Assembly: GCA_945862305.1 (NCBI GenBank)
Contig: CAMAXF010000007.1
Coordinates: 1 to 64,000 of the forward strand
Origin: Bordetella parapertussis
GTDB taxonomy: Bacteria > Pseudomonadota > Gammaproteobacteria > Burkholderiales > Burkholderiaceae_A
DNA: 64,000 bases
Reading direction: 5' to 3'
Below the pieces are notes generated by a model. That model saw nothing but the letters and a program-made list of their open reading frames with translations, was not told where the DNA came from and made no database searches. Below, in pieces: positions 1-8,917 of the stretch (its first letter is position 1; the number at the start of each line of letters is the position of its first letter). The translations under genes were made by a program, and so were the position numbers.

Positions 1-1
1 C

Positions 2-850
2 GGTCAGCATGGCGTGGCCACCGCCACTGTGGCCGCTCGGTTTGGCATGCGATGCACCGTCTACATGGGGTCTACCGATGTGGCCCGTCAGGCGGCAAAC
101 GTCTATCGCATGAAGCTGCTGGGTGCCGAGGTGGTGCCTGTTGAGAGCGGCTCCAAGACACTGAAAGATGCACTGAATGAGGCCATGCGCGACTGGGTCA
201 CGAATGTCGAAGACACCTTTTACATCATTGGCACCGTGGCGGGCCCGCACCCCTACCCAATGATGGTGCGCGATTTCAATTCGGTGGTGGGCAAGGAGTG
301 CCTCTGGCAGATGCCCGAGATGGTGGGCCGGCAGCCCGACATGGTCGTGGCCTGCGTGGGCGGTGGCAGCAATGCCATGGGCATTTTCTACGACTACATC
401 AATGAGCCCAATGTGGCCCTGATCGGGGTCGAGGCTGGTGGCCATGGTGTGAACTCGGGCCACCATGCGGCCTCGCTCTCGGCCGGCACGCCGGGCGTGC
501 TGCATGGCAACCGCACCTATCTGCTCCAAGATGCCAATGGCCAGATTCAAGAGACCCATTCGGTCTCTGCGGGCCTGGACTACCCCGGCGTGGGGCCCGA
601 GCATGCCTGGCTCAAGGATTCCGGCCGTGCGCAGTACGTGCCCATCAACGATGACGAAGCCCTGGCGGCCTTTCACACGTGTTGCCGCACCGAGGGCATC
701 ATCCCCGCGCTCGAGACCAGCCATGCGCTGGCCTATGCCGCCAAGGTGGCCCCGAGCCTGCCCAAGGACAAGGTCATTCTGGTGAACTTGTCTGGCCGCG
801 GCGACAAAGACATGCACACGGTGGCCCAGGCCAGCGGCCTCGCGCTCTAA
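2..850 (+). CDS. trpB: Tryptophan synthase beta chain (5' end cut by window)
   Basis: Condenses indole with L-serine to give tryptophan, the last step of Trp synthesis, as the beta half of the cytosolic alpha2-beta2 complex. The reading frame is open from base 2 and begins inside the conserved GQHGVATA stretch, so the N-terminal part with the PLP-binding lysine lies outside the window. The PLP phosphate-binding loop GGGSNAMG, the segment [10 protein letters not shown] and the C-terminal LSGRGDKD motif are all present. The in-frame GTG at base 14 is an internal codon, not the start. trpA follows 2 bp after the stop, as expected for subunits of one channelled complex. Confidence 0.97.
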   Translation, partial: GQHGVATATVAARFGMRCTVYMGSTDVARQAANVYRMKLLGAEVVPVESGSKTLKDALNEAMRDWVTNVEDTFYIIGTVAGPHPYPMMVRDFNSVVGKECLWQMPEMVGRQPDMVVACVGGGSNAMGIFYDYINEPNVALIGVEAGGHGVNSGHHAASLSAGTPGVLHGNRTYLLQDANGQIQETHSVSAGLDYPGVGPEHAWLKDSGRAQYVPINDDEALAAFHTCCRTEGIIPALETSHALAYAAKVAPSLPKDKVILVNLSGRGDKDMHTVAQASGLAL

Positions 851-852
851 GC

Positions 853-1680
853 ATGGGCCGTCTGTCGACTGTTTTTGAGGAGTTGGCGCAGGCCGGTCGC
901 ACGGCGCTCATTCCGTACTTCACGGCTGGCGATCCGTCCCGGGAGCAGACCCTCGAGGTCATGCATGCGCTGGTCGAGGGCGGGGCCGATGTCATCGAGC
1001 TTGGCGTGCCGTTTTCCGACCCCATGGCCGATGGTCCTGTCATTCAGCGCTCCAGCGAGCGCGCGCTCGCCCGGGGGGTGCGTCTGCAAGACTGCCTCGA
1101 TTGGGTGGCCGCATTTCGCAAGACCAATCAGAAAACGCCTGTGGTGCTCATGGGCTATGCCAACCCGGTGGAGCAATACGGAACGGCTGCCTTTGTGAAG
1201 GCGGCGGTGGCCTCGGGTGTGGATGGCGTGCTGGTGGTGGATTACCCCCCTGAGGAGTGCGAGGCCTTCAGCCAGGCCTGTCATGAGGGCGGGCTCGATG
1301 TCATTTTTCTGCTGGCCCCCACCTCCACCGAAACACGGATGGACCAGGTCGCGCGCCTGGGCTCGGGCTACCTCTACTACGTGTCGCTCAAGGGGGTGAC
1401 GGGCGCCGCGACCCTCGACACCCAGGCGGTGGCCGACCGCGTGGCCGTGATCCGCAGGCACACCACCATGCCCATTGGCGTGGGCTTTGGCATCTCCGAT
1501 GCAGCCTCGGCCAAGGCCGTGGCCCAGCATGCCGATGCCGTGGTCATTGGCAGTGCGCTCATCAAGACGATGGAGGCATCGGTGGCACGGGATGGCAATC
1601 CGGTGGCCGATCTTCGAGCATTCATGACGGACATTCGCAGTGCACTGGATGAACACTCAAAACTGGGGCAGGCCGCATGA
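853..1680 (+). CDS. trpA: Tryptophan synthase alpha chain
   Basis: Cleaves indole-3-glycerol phosphate to indole and glyceraldehyde 3-phosphate and passes indole to TrpB. The 275-aa product has the usual family length. The catalytic glutamate sits in the [16 protein letters not shown] motif, and the phosphate-binding GVGFGIS and VVIGSAL segments lie near the C-terminus. I chose the ATG at 853, two bases after the trpB stop, because [11 protein letters not shown] matches the family N-terminus; an in-frame extension upstream only overlaps trpB. The last codons overlap accD by 4 bp (ATGA). Confidence 0.97.
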   Translation: MGRLSTVFEELAQAGRTALIPYFTAGDPSREQTLEVMHALVEGGADVIELGVPFSDPMADGPVIQRSSERALARGVRLQDCLDWVAAFRKTNQKTPVVLMGYANPVEQYGTAAFVKAAVASGVDGVLVVDYPPEECEAFSQACHEGGLDVIFLLAPTSTETRMDQVARLGSGYLYYVSLKGVTGAATLDTQAVADRVAVIRRHTTMPIGVGFGISDAASAKAVAQHADAVVIGSALIKTMEASVARDGNPVADLRAFMTDIRSALDEHSKLGQAA

Positions 1681-2537
1681 GCTGGATTGAAAAGATTCTG
1701 CCCCCCCGCATCCAGCCCACGGAGGGCCGCCGCCGCAGTGTGCCCGAGGGTGTCTGGCTCAAGTGCCCCTCCTGCGATGCCGTGCTCTACCGGGACGACC
1801 TCGAGAAGAACCTCCAGGTCTGCCCCTCGTGCGCCCATCACATGCGGATCAAGGCGCGCACCCGGCTCGACCAGCTCCTCGATGCCGAGGGCCGTGAAGA
1901 GATTGGCCAGGAGGTGCTGCCCCTCGACAGCCTGAAGTTCAAAGACAGTCGCAAGTATCCCGAGCGCCTCTCGGAGGCGCAGTCGGAGACCGGTGAGACC
2001 GATGCAATGGTGGTCATGTCAGGCGCGGTGCGTGGAGTGCCCGTGGTGGTGGCCTGCTTTGAGTTTGAGTTCATGGGCGGCTCCATGGGCTCGGTGGTGG
2101 GCGAGCGTTTTGTTCGCGGCGTGGAGCGCGCCATGGCCACCGGTGCAGCCTTTGTCTCGATCAGTGCCAGCGGTGGTGCACGCATGCAAGAGGGCCTGCT
2201 CTCGCTCATGCAGATGGCCAAGACCACTGCAGCCCTTCAACAATTGGCCCAGGCACGGCTGCCGTATGTCTCGGTCCTCACCGATCCCACCATGGGTGGT
2301 GTGTCGGCCAGCTTCGCATTCGTGGCCGACATCGTCATTGCGGAGCCCAAGGCGCTCATCGGATTCGCTGGCCCGCGTGTGATCGAGCAGACCGTTCGAG
2401 AGAGGCTCCCAGAGGGCTTCCAGCGCGCAGAGTTCCTGCTGCAAAAGGGTGCCATCGACCGCATCGTGGATCGTCGCAAGCTGCCAGATGAACTGGCCGA
2501 GATGATCTCTCTTTTGATGCAGCCCGCACGCGCGTAA
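1677..2537 (+). CDS. accD: Acetyl-CoA carboxylase carboxyltransferase beta subunit
   Basis: Beta half of the carboxyltransferase that moves CO2 from carboxybiotin to acetyl-CoA, the first committed step of fatty acid synthesis. The 286-aa protein starts with a zinc ribbon (CPSC near residue 31 and CPSC near residue 50), followed by the crotonase-like carboxyltransferase fold with SGGARMQEG and the [11 protein letters not shown] segment. The start overlaps the trpA stop by ATGA, suggesting coupled translation. The partner alpha subunit accA lies far away at 39396. The trpA-accD-folC order is typical of betaproteobacteria. Confidence 0.97.
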   Translation: MSWIEKILPPRIQPTEGRRRSVPEGVWLKCPSCDAVLYRDDLEKNLQVCPSCAHHMRIKARTRLDQLLDAEGREEIGQEVLPLDSLKFKDSRKYPERLSEAQSETGETDAMVVMSGAVRGVPVVVACFEFEFMGGSMGSVVGERFVRGVERAMATGAAFVSISASGGARMQEGLLSLMQMAKTTAALQQLAQARLPYVSVLTDPTMGGVSASFAFVADIVIAEPKALIGFAGPRVIEQTVRERLPEGFQRAEFLLQKGAIDRIVDRRKLPDELAEMISLLMQPARA

Positions 2538-2542
2538 CGCGT

Positions 2543-3958
2543 ATGCCCATGGGCGATGCCACGGCCGCTTCCCTGGCCTTGGCCCAATGGCTTCAAAGAC
2601 TCGAGTCCGCCTCCATGCCTGGCGTGTCGAGGCCCGGCATGCGCATGGCCTTGGACGATGTTCGCGCAGTGGCCCAGGCCATGTCCTTCGACTTCGATGC
2701 CACGGGCCTTCGGCTCGCCTGTCGTGTGATTGTGGTGGGTGGCACCAACGGAAAGGGCTCGACCTGCGCCTTTCTCGAGGCCATGGCCAGTCAGGCAGGC
2801 TACCGAACGGCGGTCTATTCATCCCCACACCTGTTGCGCTTTGAGGAGCGGCTGCGGCTTCAAGGCCAGGACAGCGAGGCCTCGGACTGGGTAGCCGCCT
2901 TCGAGGCGGTGGGCCGGGCCACCGAGAAGGCCGGCGCATCGCTCACCTACTTTGAGTGGGTGACCCTGGCCGCCTTCGACATGGTGCGCCGACAGCCCTT
3001 GGACTTGGCCATTTTTGAGATTGGCATGGGCGGCCGACTCGATGCCGTGAACTTGCTGGCCAACGACGTGGCTGTGCTCACCTCGATCGACCTCGACCAC
3101 CAGGCCTTTCTTGGCGGAACCCGTGAGCAAATTGGATGGGAGAAGGCCCACATTGCCCGGCCTGGCCGGCCCCTGATTGTGGGCGACCCCGTACCCCCGC
3201 CCACGGTTGCAGTGGTGGCGCAGACCATTGGGGCAGACCTGTGGCAGTTCGGGGTGGACTTCAACTACCAGGGCGATCGGCAACAGTGGAGCTGGCGCGG
3301 CCGCGGACAGGCCCGCCATGCCATGGCCTATCCGGCGCTTCGGGGCATGAACCAGCTGCTCAATGCATCGGCCGCACTGGCTGCGCTGGCGGCACTGCAG
3401 GAGCAGCTGCCCGTCAATCAGGGGGCGGTGCGCGCGGGCCTGGGGCTCGTGTCACTGCCCGGCCGATTCCAGGTGCTGCCCGGTCAGCCCGCGGTGGTCC
3501 TCGATGTGGGCCACAACCCCCATGCGGCCGGTGTGCTCGCGAGCAATTTGGATCAGATGGGATTCTTTCCGAAGACCTTGGCCGTGGTGGGCATGCTCGC
3601 CGACAAGGATGCCCCGGGCGTGTTTACACCATTGGTCTCCAAGGTGGACGCCTGGTTTTTGGCGAGCCTCGAGGGTGAAGGCTTGGGCGCGCGAGCCCAG
3701 AGGGCCCAGGCCTTGGCCGAGCAACTCGCCCCGCTGCTGATCCCTGTGCAGGCTGCAAGGGCCAAGGATGGGCTCCCTGCCATCGCGGTGCATTGCCTGG
3801 ATTCACCAGTGCAGGCCTTTGCCGCCGCGGCAGAGCAGGCCGACCCGAGTGATAGACTCGTGGTGTTTGGGTCCTTTGTCACCGTCGCAGCCGTATGGCC
3901 CGCGGCACAACAGATAGGTCAGGCTCCTCACGCCCCTCGCGCCCCCGATGCCCGCTGA
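2543..3958 (+). CDS. folC: Bifunctional folylpolyglutamate synthase / dihydrofolate synthase
   Basis: Adds glutamate to dihydropteroate and to reduced folates in an ATP-dependent Mur-ligase-type reaction. The 471-aa product has the P-loop VVGGTNGKGSTC near residues 65-76, the FEIGMGGRLDAVN motif that marks the FolC family, and the C-terminal ligase domain with LDVGHNPHAA. The start lies 5 bp after accD, and the 3' end overlaps the SPOR gene by 11 bp, so the genes are probably cotranscribed. No unusual residues were seen in the motifs. Confidence 0.96.
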   Translation: MPMGDATAASLALAQWLQRLESASMPGVSRPGMRMALDDVRAVAQAMSFDFDATGLRLACRVIVVGGTNGKGSTCAFLEAMASQAGYRTAVYSSPHLLRFEERLRLQGQDSEASDWVAAFEAVGRATEKAGASLTYFEWVTLAAFDMVRRQPLDLAIFEIGMGGRLDAVNLLANDVAVLTSIDLDHQAFLGGTREQIGWEKAHIARPGRPLIVGDPVPPPTVAVVAQTIGADLWQFGVDFNYQGDRQQWSWRGRGQARHAMAYPALRGMNQLLNASAALAALAALQEQLPVNQGAVRAGLGLVSLPGRFQVLPGQPAVVLDVGHNPHAAGVLASNLDQMGFFPKTLAVVGMLADKDAPGVFTPLVSKVDAWFLASLEGEGLGARAQRAQALAEQLAPLLIPVQAARAKDGLPAIAVHCLDSPVQAFAAAAEQADPSDRLVVFGSFVTVAAVWPAAQQIGQAPHAPRAPDAR

Positions 3959-4556
3959 TTTCGCCGACCCCATGGCAGAGCATAAGCGCCGAGCCCGCTG
4001 GCGGCTCCTTGGCGCCGTTCTGTTCTCCACCGCCACCGCGGCCGTGGTCTTGATGCTCTTTGAAGACACGCCGCGCAGCCTGCAGCAAGACTTCATTCTG
4101 AAGTGGCCCGCACCTTCAGACGCGCCGTCAGTCGCATCCCCGTCTGCGCCCGAGCAGAGCCCGCCTGAGCCCGCGACCAATAAAACCCCCGAGGCTGCTC
4201 CACCAGCGTCGGCCGTGGCTGAGCCCGCTGCAACTCCAGCGCCCGCTACCCCGGCAACCTCGGCGGCATCGGCACCCACGCCCGCTGCACCCAAGTCCGC
4301 CAATGCGAAGACCAAGCCTTACTTCTTGCAGTTGGGTGCCTACTCTCAGAAGTCGTCTGCAGAGGCTGCCCGCAAGAAGCTCGAGGCACCTGGTCGGCGT
4401 CTTGTGGTTGTGTCGCTTTCAGGCCAATCCGGGCCGCGCCATCGCCTTCGGATGGGCCCGTTTGCATCCGAGCGCGAGGCCGATGCGGCTCGCGCACGCT
4501 TAAAGCTCGAGGGTGTTGAGGCCACACTGATACGCCCAGAGGCCACGCGTGACTGA
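3948..4556 (+). CDS. SPOR-domain membrane protein (DedD-like)
   Basis: Predicted bitopic inner-membrane protein: a short basic cytoplasmic N-terminus (HKRRARWR), one transmembrane helix at about residues 19-38, a long Pro/Ala/Ser-rich periplasmic linker (about 55-115), and a C-terminal SPOR domain beginning at YFLQLGAYS (about 122-200). SPOR domains bind denuded septal peptidoglycan, so a role in cell division or envelope constriction is inferred. It overlaps folC by 11 bp and cvpA by 8 bp. In many proteobacteria the folC-dedD-cvpA-purF order is conserved, which supports a DedD-type call. The linker is low-complexity and unlikely to be conserved. Confidence 0.9.
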   Translation: MPADFADPMAEHKRRARWRLLGAVLFSTATAAVVLMLFEDTPRSLQQDFILKWPAPSDAPSVASPSAPEQSPPEPATNKTPEAAPPASAVAEPAATPAPATPATSAASAPTPAAPKSANAKTKPYFLQLGAYSQKSSAEAARKKLEAPGRRLVVVSLSGQSGPRHRLRMGPFASEREADAARARLKLEGVEATLIRPEATRD

Positions 4557-5064
4557 GGCCACAAGCTGGATTGACATTGTCTGCGCCGTGGTGGTGGTGG
4601 CCTCGGTGCTGCTTTCCATGCTCCGGGGCCTGGTGCAGGAGGTGGCGTCTTTGGCCGTGTGGATCCTCGCCCTCGTGGGGGCCAGTCGCCTTGCCATTTA
4701 CGGTGCCGAGCCCTTACAGGAGTGGCTGCCACCCGCCATGGCCATGACCGTCGCCTTTGCCCTCATCTTCGTGCTGATCTTGTTGTTGGGCCGCCTGCTC
4801 ACGCTCGCCCTCAAGGAATTGGTTCAGGCCGTGGGCGGTGGCTTTCTGGATCGCCTGATGGGCGTGGCCTTTGGCCTGGCCCGCGGATGGGTGATTCTCA
4901 CGGTCTTGGCGGTGCTCGCCGCCATGACCCCGCTCATTGGTCAGCCGGCTTGGCAGACTGCAGACAGTCGTCCGGTTCTGGAGTGGTCCATTCGTGTGGC
5001 TGCACCGTGGCTTCCAGATGCCGTGTCGTCCCGCGTTCAACTCGATTCTTTGAAAAGGCCCTAG
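4549..5064 (+). CDS. cvpA: CvpA family inner-membrane protein
   Basis: A 171-aa protein with four hydrophobic helices (about residues 9-26, 30-48, 62-83 and 102-122) and the typical N-terminal WIDIVCAVVVVASVLLSMLRG segment followed by G-x-V-QE. CvpA was named for colicin V production in E. coli and has since been linked to envelope stress and bile or deoxycholate resistance; its molecular activity is unsettled. The position between a SPOR gene and purF is the same as in E. coli. The stop is 2 bp before purF. Confidence 0.92.
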   Translation: MTEATSWIDIVCAVVVVASVLLSMLRGLVQEVASLAVWILALVGASRLAIYGAEPLQEWLPPAMAMTVAFALIFVLILLLGRLLTLALKELVQAVGGGFLDRLMGVAFGLARGWVILTVLAVLAAMTPLIGQPAWQTADSRPVLEWSIRVAAPWLPDAVSSRVQLDSLKRP

Positions 5065-5066
5065 CC

Positions 5067-6524
5067 ATGTGTGGTGTCGTTGGAATTGTTGCAGCCCATC
5101 CGGTGAATCAGTCGCTCTACGATGCGCTGCTGCTGATGCAGCATCGTGGCCAGGATGCGGCGGGCATCGCCACGGCCCAGGGCAAGCGCATTCATTTGTC
5201 GAGGGGCACGGGCCTGGTGCGAGATGTCTTTCGCACCCGTGACATGCGCAACCTCTACGGCAACATGGGCATCGGACATGTTCGGTACCCGACGGCCGGC
5301 AGTGCCATGAGTGCTGAGGAGGCCCAGCCCTTCTATGTGAACGCGCCCTTTGGCATCGTGCTCGGGCACAACGGCAACCTCACCAACGCGGGTGAACTCC
5401 AAGACGACATGTACCGCCGTGATCGGCGTCACATCAACACCGAGTCGGACTCCGAGGTGCTGCTCAATGTCTTTGCCCATGAGCTGCAGCAGGCCGTCAG
5501 TGGCCTCACGCTCGACCCAGATGCGGTCTTTGCAGCGGTGAGCGTTCTGCAGCGCAGGGCCAAGGGGGCCTATGCCTGCGTGACCATGATTCCGGGCTTT
5601 GGCGTCATCGGGTTCCGTGACCCTTATGGCATTCGTCCGCTGGTCTTGGGCGAGCGCGATGAAGGCACGGGCAAGGATTACATCCTCGCCTCGGAGTCGG
5701 TGGCCTTGGAGGGCCTGGGATTTCGTCTGGTGCGCGACATCGCCCCGGGTGAGTGCATTGTGATCACGGAAGACCGAGAGGTCTTCTCCAAGCAGTGCGG
5801 CCAGCATTCAAGCCTGAACCCCTGTGTGTTCGAGTTCGTCTACTTCGCACGGCCCGACTCGCAGATCGATGGCATCTCCGTGTACGACGCCCGACTCAAG
5901 ATGGGTGAGACCCTGGCCGCCCAGGTGGCCAAGGCCTTTCCAGGTGGCGACATCGATGTGGTCATGCCCATTCCTGATTCCAGCCGGCCTGCGGCCCTTC
6001 AGTTGGCCATGCACCTCAACGTGCCTTATCGAGAGGGCTTCATCAAGAACCGCTACGTGGGCCGCACCTTCATCATGCCCGGTCAGGAGGTGCGCAAGCG
6101 GTCGGTTCGGCAAAAGCTCAACGCCATGGCCTCGGAGTTCAAGGGCAAGCGGGTGCTCATCGTCGATGACTCCATTGTTCGTGGCACCACCAGTCGAGAG
6201 ATTGTGAGCATGGCCCGAGAGTCGGGTGCGCGGGGCGTGGTCTTCGCCTCGGCAGCCCCGCCCGTGCGTTTTCCGAATGTCTACGGCATTGACATGCCCA
6301 CTCGTCGCGAACTCATTGCCCATGGCCGCAGCGATGATGAGATCTGCGAGGCCATTGGGGCCGATGCGCTCGTCTACCAGGGGATCGATGCCATGAAGGC
6401 CGATGTGCGCGGGTTCAATGCGGCCGTGACCGGGCTGGAGGCATCGTGCTTCGATGGCCACTACATCACAGGCGATGTCACTGCCGCCTGGCTAGACCAG
6501 CTTGAGGAGCAACGACATGGCTGA
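5067..6524 (+). CDS. purF: Amidophosphoribosyltransferase
   Basis: First step of de novo purine synthesis: PRPP plus glutamine gives phosphoribosylamine. The ATG at 5067 puts the nucleophile Cys immediately after the initiator Met (MCGVVGIV), as required for the Ntn glutaminase domain; a longer upstream frame is only overlap with cvpA. The PRPP-binding loop VLIVDDSIVRGTTS lies in the C-terminal phosphoribosyltransferase domain. At 485 aa the length is normal. The 3' end overlaps metZ by 8 bp. Confidence 0.97.
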   Translation: MCGVVGIVAAHPVNQSLYDALLLMQHRGQDAAGIATAQGKRIHLSRGTGLVRDVFRTRDMRNLYGNMGIGHVRYPTAGSAMSAEEAQPFYVNAPFGIVLGHNGNLTNAGELQDDMYRRDRRHINTESDSEVLLNVFAHELQQAVSGLTLDPDAVFAAVSVLQRRAKGAYACVTMIPGFGVIGFRDPYGIRPLVLGERDEGTGKDYILASESVALEGLGFRLVRDIAPGECIVITEDREVFSKQCGQHSSLNPCVFEFVYFARPDSQIDGISVYDARLKMGETLAAQVAKAFPGGDIDVVMPIPDSSRPAALQLAMHLNVPYREGFIKNRYVGRTFIMPGQEVRKRSVRQKLNAMASEFKGKRVLIVDDSIVRGTTSREIVSMARESGARGVVFASAAPPVRFPNVYGIDMPTRRELIAHGRSDDEICEAIGADALVYQGIDAMKADVRGFNAAVTGLEASCFDGHYITGDVTAAWLDQLEEQRHG

Positions 6525-7752
6525 TTCCAAAGGTGTGAACCCACCGAAGGCCGAGGGCCACGAGGATCTTGAGGGCATGGGCTTTGGCACTCGGGCGGTG
6601 AGGGCGGGCACGGCCCGGTCTCAGTTTGGCGAGCACTCCGAGGCCATGTACCTGACCTCGAGCTTTGTCTTTGAGGATGCCGAGCAGGCCGCGCGCCGTT
6701 TTCAGAACCAGGAGCCTGGGCCGGTCTACTCGCGGTTCACCAACCCGTCTGTTCAGATGTTCGAAGAGCGACTGGCGTCGCTCGAAGGGGCCGAGGACTG
6801 CGTGGCCACAGCCACTGGCATGTCGGCCATTCTCTCGGTATGCCTGGGCCTGCTCAAGGCCGGCGATGAGATCGTGACCACGGGAAGCCTCTTTGGCGCC
6901 ACCATTCAGCTCTTTGACAACTTCATCAAGAAGTTTGGTGTGGGCGTGCGCTATGTCTCGCTCACCGACCCGTCGGCCTGGAAGGCGGCCATCACACCAC
7001 AGACCAGGCTCTTCTACCTGGAGACGCCGTCGAATCCGCTCACCGAGATTGCAGACCTCGAGGCCATTGGGAAGATTGCGCGTGAGGCGGGCGTGATCAC
7101 GGTGGTGGACAACTGCTTCTGCACCCCCGCCCTGCAGCAGCCCCTTCGTTACCCCATCGACCTGGTGCTGCACTCGGCCACGAAGTACATCGACGGCCAG
7201 GGCCGTGTGCTCGGTGGTGCGGTGGCCGGGCCCAGCAAGCTCGTACACGAGGTGCGCCAGGTGGTGCGCACCTGTGGGCCCTCGCTCTCACCCTTCAATG
7301 CCTGGGTGCTGCACAAGTCACTCGAGACCCTGCAGATTCGCATGCGCGCTCACTCCGAGAATGCCATGGCCTTGGCCACTTGGCTCTCCACGCAGCCCGC
7401 CGTGGGCCAGGTTTTGTATCCCGGCCTCTCGTCGCACCCCCAGCATGCACTGGCCATGCGTCAGCAGTCGGCGGGCGGCGCCATTGTGTCCTTTGAGCTC
7501 AAGGGTGACTCCGCACAGGCCATGCAGCAAAAGGCCTTTGGTCTGGTCAATGCGGTGAAGGTCTTCTCGCGCACAGGCAACCTTGGTGACACGCGCAGCA
7601 TCATCACCCACCCGGGCTCCACCACGCATGGCCGCATCAGTGAAGAGGCTCGTCAGCGGGCGGGCATTACCCAAGGGCTCATCCGCCTGGCGGTGGGCCT
7701 GGAGGATGTGGCAGACCTGCAGCGCGACCTGGAGCAGGGCCTGGGCGGTTAG
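6517..7752 (+). CDS. metZ: O-succinylhomoserine sulfhydrylase
   Basis: PLP enzyme of the Cys/Met metabolism family that makes homocysteine directly from O-succinylhomoserine and sulfide. The PLP lysine is in SATKYIDGQGR, and the substrate loop includes YSRFTNP and ETPSNPL. I chose the ATG at 6517, preceded by GAGGAG with good spacing; it overlaps the purF stop by 8 bp. The purF-metZ pairing is characteristic of beta- and gammaproteobacteria. The 411-aa length fits. A cystathionine gamma-synthase role is the main alternative, but the gene neighbourhood favours MetZ. Confidence 0.94.
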   Translation: MADSKGVNPPKAEGHEDLEGMGFGTRAVRAGTARSQFGEHSEAMYLTSSFVFEDAEQAARRFQNQEPGPVYSRFTNPSVQMFEERLASLEGAEDCVATATGMSAILSVCLGLLKAGDEIVTTGSLFGATIQLFDNFIKKFGVGVRYVSLTDPSAWKAAITPQTRLFYLETPSNPLTEIADLEAIGKIAREAGVITVVDNCFCTPALQQPLRYPIDLVLHSATKYIDGQGRVLGGAVAGPSKLVHEVRQVVRTCGPSLSPFNAWVLHKSLETLQIRMRAHSENAMALATWLSTQPAVGQVLYPGLSSHPQHALAMRQQSAGGAIVSFELKGDSAQAMQQKAFGLVNAVKVFSRTGNLGDTRSIITHPGSTTHGRISEEARQRAGITQGLIRLAVGLEDVADLQRDLEQGLGG

Positions 7753-7758
7753 TCGACA

Positions 7759-8304
7759 TCAGCCGTGAATGCGCCGAAAGCCGGTGATCCTCGGGCCCCA
7801 ATAACTGCTCACCAGGCTCTCAAGTCGAACCGTTCCCCCTTCATTGGGCGCATGCACAAAGCGGTTTTGACCGATGTAAATGCCGACATGGGAATACTCC
7901 TTGCCGGTGGTGTTGAAGAAGACCAGGTCTCCTGGGAGTCGGTCCTCGGCGGGCACCTCGCGGCCAGCTGACCACATCTTCTCCACCGTGCGCGGCAGCG
8001 TTTTGCCTGTGGCGCGGCGCATCACATAGACCACCAGGCCGCTGCAATCGAACCCACCCGCAGGCGTATTGCCTCCCCATCGGTAGGGAATGCCCACCAA
8101 CGAGAAGGCATGCAATGCGGGCTCGGCAAAGCCTTTCTCCGTGGCCTCCAGGCGCGCGGGTGGAAGGGCGCTGCGGCGCGTTCCAGACACCGGGGCCGCA
8201 CCCGAGCCGGTGGTTCCCCCAAGCCCCGCGCAGCCGGAGACAAGCAGCGGGGAGGACGCGGCGATGAGCAGGAGCAGCCGGCGTCGCTTAATGGTAGATG
8301 TCAT
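7759..8304 (-). CDS. NlpC/P60 family lipoprotein (peptidoglycan endopeptidase)
   Basis: A 181-aa C40 cysteine peptidase expected to cut peptide cross-links or stems of peptidoglycan. It has a lipoprotein signal with lipobox LVSG followed by Cys25, then the catalytic domain: Cys87 in GGFDCSGLVVY, His139 in EYSHVGIYI and a polar residue around His151. This is the usual NlpC/P60 triad layout. It is convergent with metZ (6-bp gap) and divergent from the toxin-antitoxin pair. Localization is inferred to be a membrane-anchored periplasmic lipoprotein. Confidence 0.93.
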   Translation of the reverse strand: MTSTIKRRRLLLLIAASSPLLVSGCAGLGGTTGSGAAPVSGTRRSALPPARLEATEKGFAEPALHAFSLVGIPYRWGGNTPAGGFDCSGLVVYVMRRATGKTLPRTVEKMWSAGREVPAEDRLPGDLVFFNTTGKEYSHVGIYIGQNRFVHAPNEGGTVRLESLVSSYWGPRITGFRRIHG

Positions 8305-8414
8305 ATCGCATTGTCTCGGGAAGACGAATTGTGCGCATGGTCAGACCGTGCATGCACATAGGTTCCATTTTGTTCCTTTATGGCCTATCATGGCGCTACG
8401 CAAAGGAGGTTCAT

Positions 8415-8624
8415 ATGGCCATCAACGTGAAGTTGTCCGAGTCCTTGGTGGAGACCGCCAAGCGCCACGGCGCCATCGAGCATCGCTCGGTACCCAAGCA
8501 AATCGAATACTGGTCCCAAATCGGCAAGATCGCTGCCGAGAACCCAGATCTACCCTTCAGCGTCATCCGAGACATTCTGATTGCGGATCAAGAAGCGCCG
8601 GTCGGTGAGTATCAGTTTGGCTGA
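8415..8624 (+). CDS. ParD-like antitoxin
   Basis: A 69-aa protein matching the ParD-like antitoxin family (formerly DUF3423): MAINVKLSESLV at the N-terminus, as in a ribbon-helix-helix DNA-binding strand and helix, then RSVPKQIEYWSQIGKIA and ENPDLPFSVIRDIL. The ATG at 8415 is preceded by a strong AAAGGAGG at about 8402-8409; a longer in-frame extension upstream has no such site. The stop overlaps the toxin start (TGATG). The role inferred is neutralizing the downstream RelE-like toxin and repressing the operon. Confidence 0.85.
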   Translation: MAINVKLSESLVETAKRHGAIEHRSVPKQIEYWSQIGKIAAENPDLPFSVIRDILIADQEAPVGEYQFG

Positions 8625-8908
8625 TGCGAATCCTTGTTACCCCCACCTTCGAGCGCACTGCCAAGAAGTTGCACCAGCAGCAAAAGGCAGCGCTTGACGA
8701 GGCGGTCCGAACGATTGCCAACCAACCGAATGTCGGTGAGGCCAAGGTCGGTGATCTTGCCGGTGTGCAGGTCTACAAGTTCCGCATGGGAAACCTCTGG
8801 TGCCTGCTTGCTTATCGCGTGTTAGACGAGACCACACTCAAGCTCTTGATGGTCGGTCCGCATGAAAATTTCTACCGAGACCTTAAACGCGGTGGTCAGG
8901 CCCACTGA
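8624..8908 (+). CDS. RelE/ParE-family toxin
   Basis: A 94-aa protein with the RelE/ParE fold pattern: an N-terminal beta strand (MRILVTPTFERTAKKL), helices rich in Lys/Gln, then VYKFRMGNLWCLLAYRV and the C-terminal LLMVGPHENFYRDLK. The C-terminal HENFYRDLK resembles the HigB/RelE active-end pattern seen with ParD-like antitoxins. It overlaps the antitoxin stop by 1 bp, so the two are cotranslated. Whether it acts on mRNA or gyrase cannot be decided from sequence alone. Confidence 0.85.
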   Translation: MRILVTPTFERTAKKLHQQQKAALDEAVRTIANQPNVGEAKVGDLAGVQVYKFRMGNLWCLLAYRVLDETTLKLLMVGPHENFYRDLKRGGQAH

Positions 8909-8917
8909 TTTGCCCCG

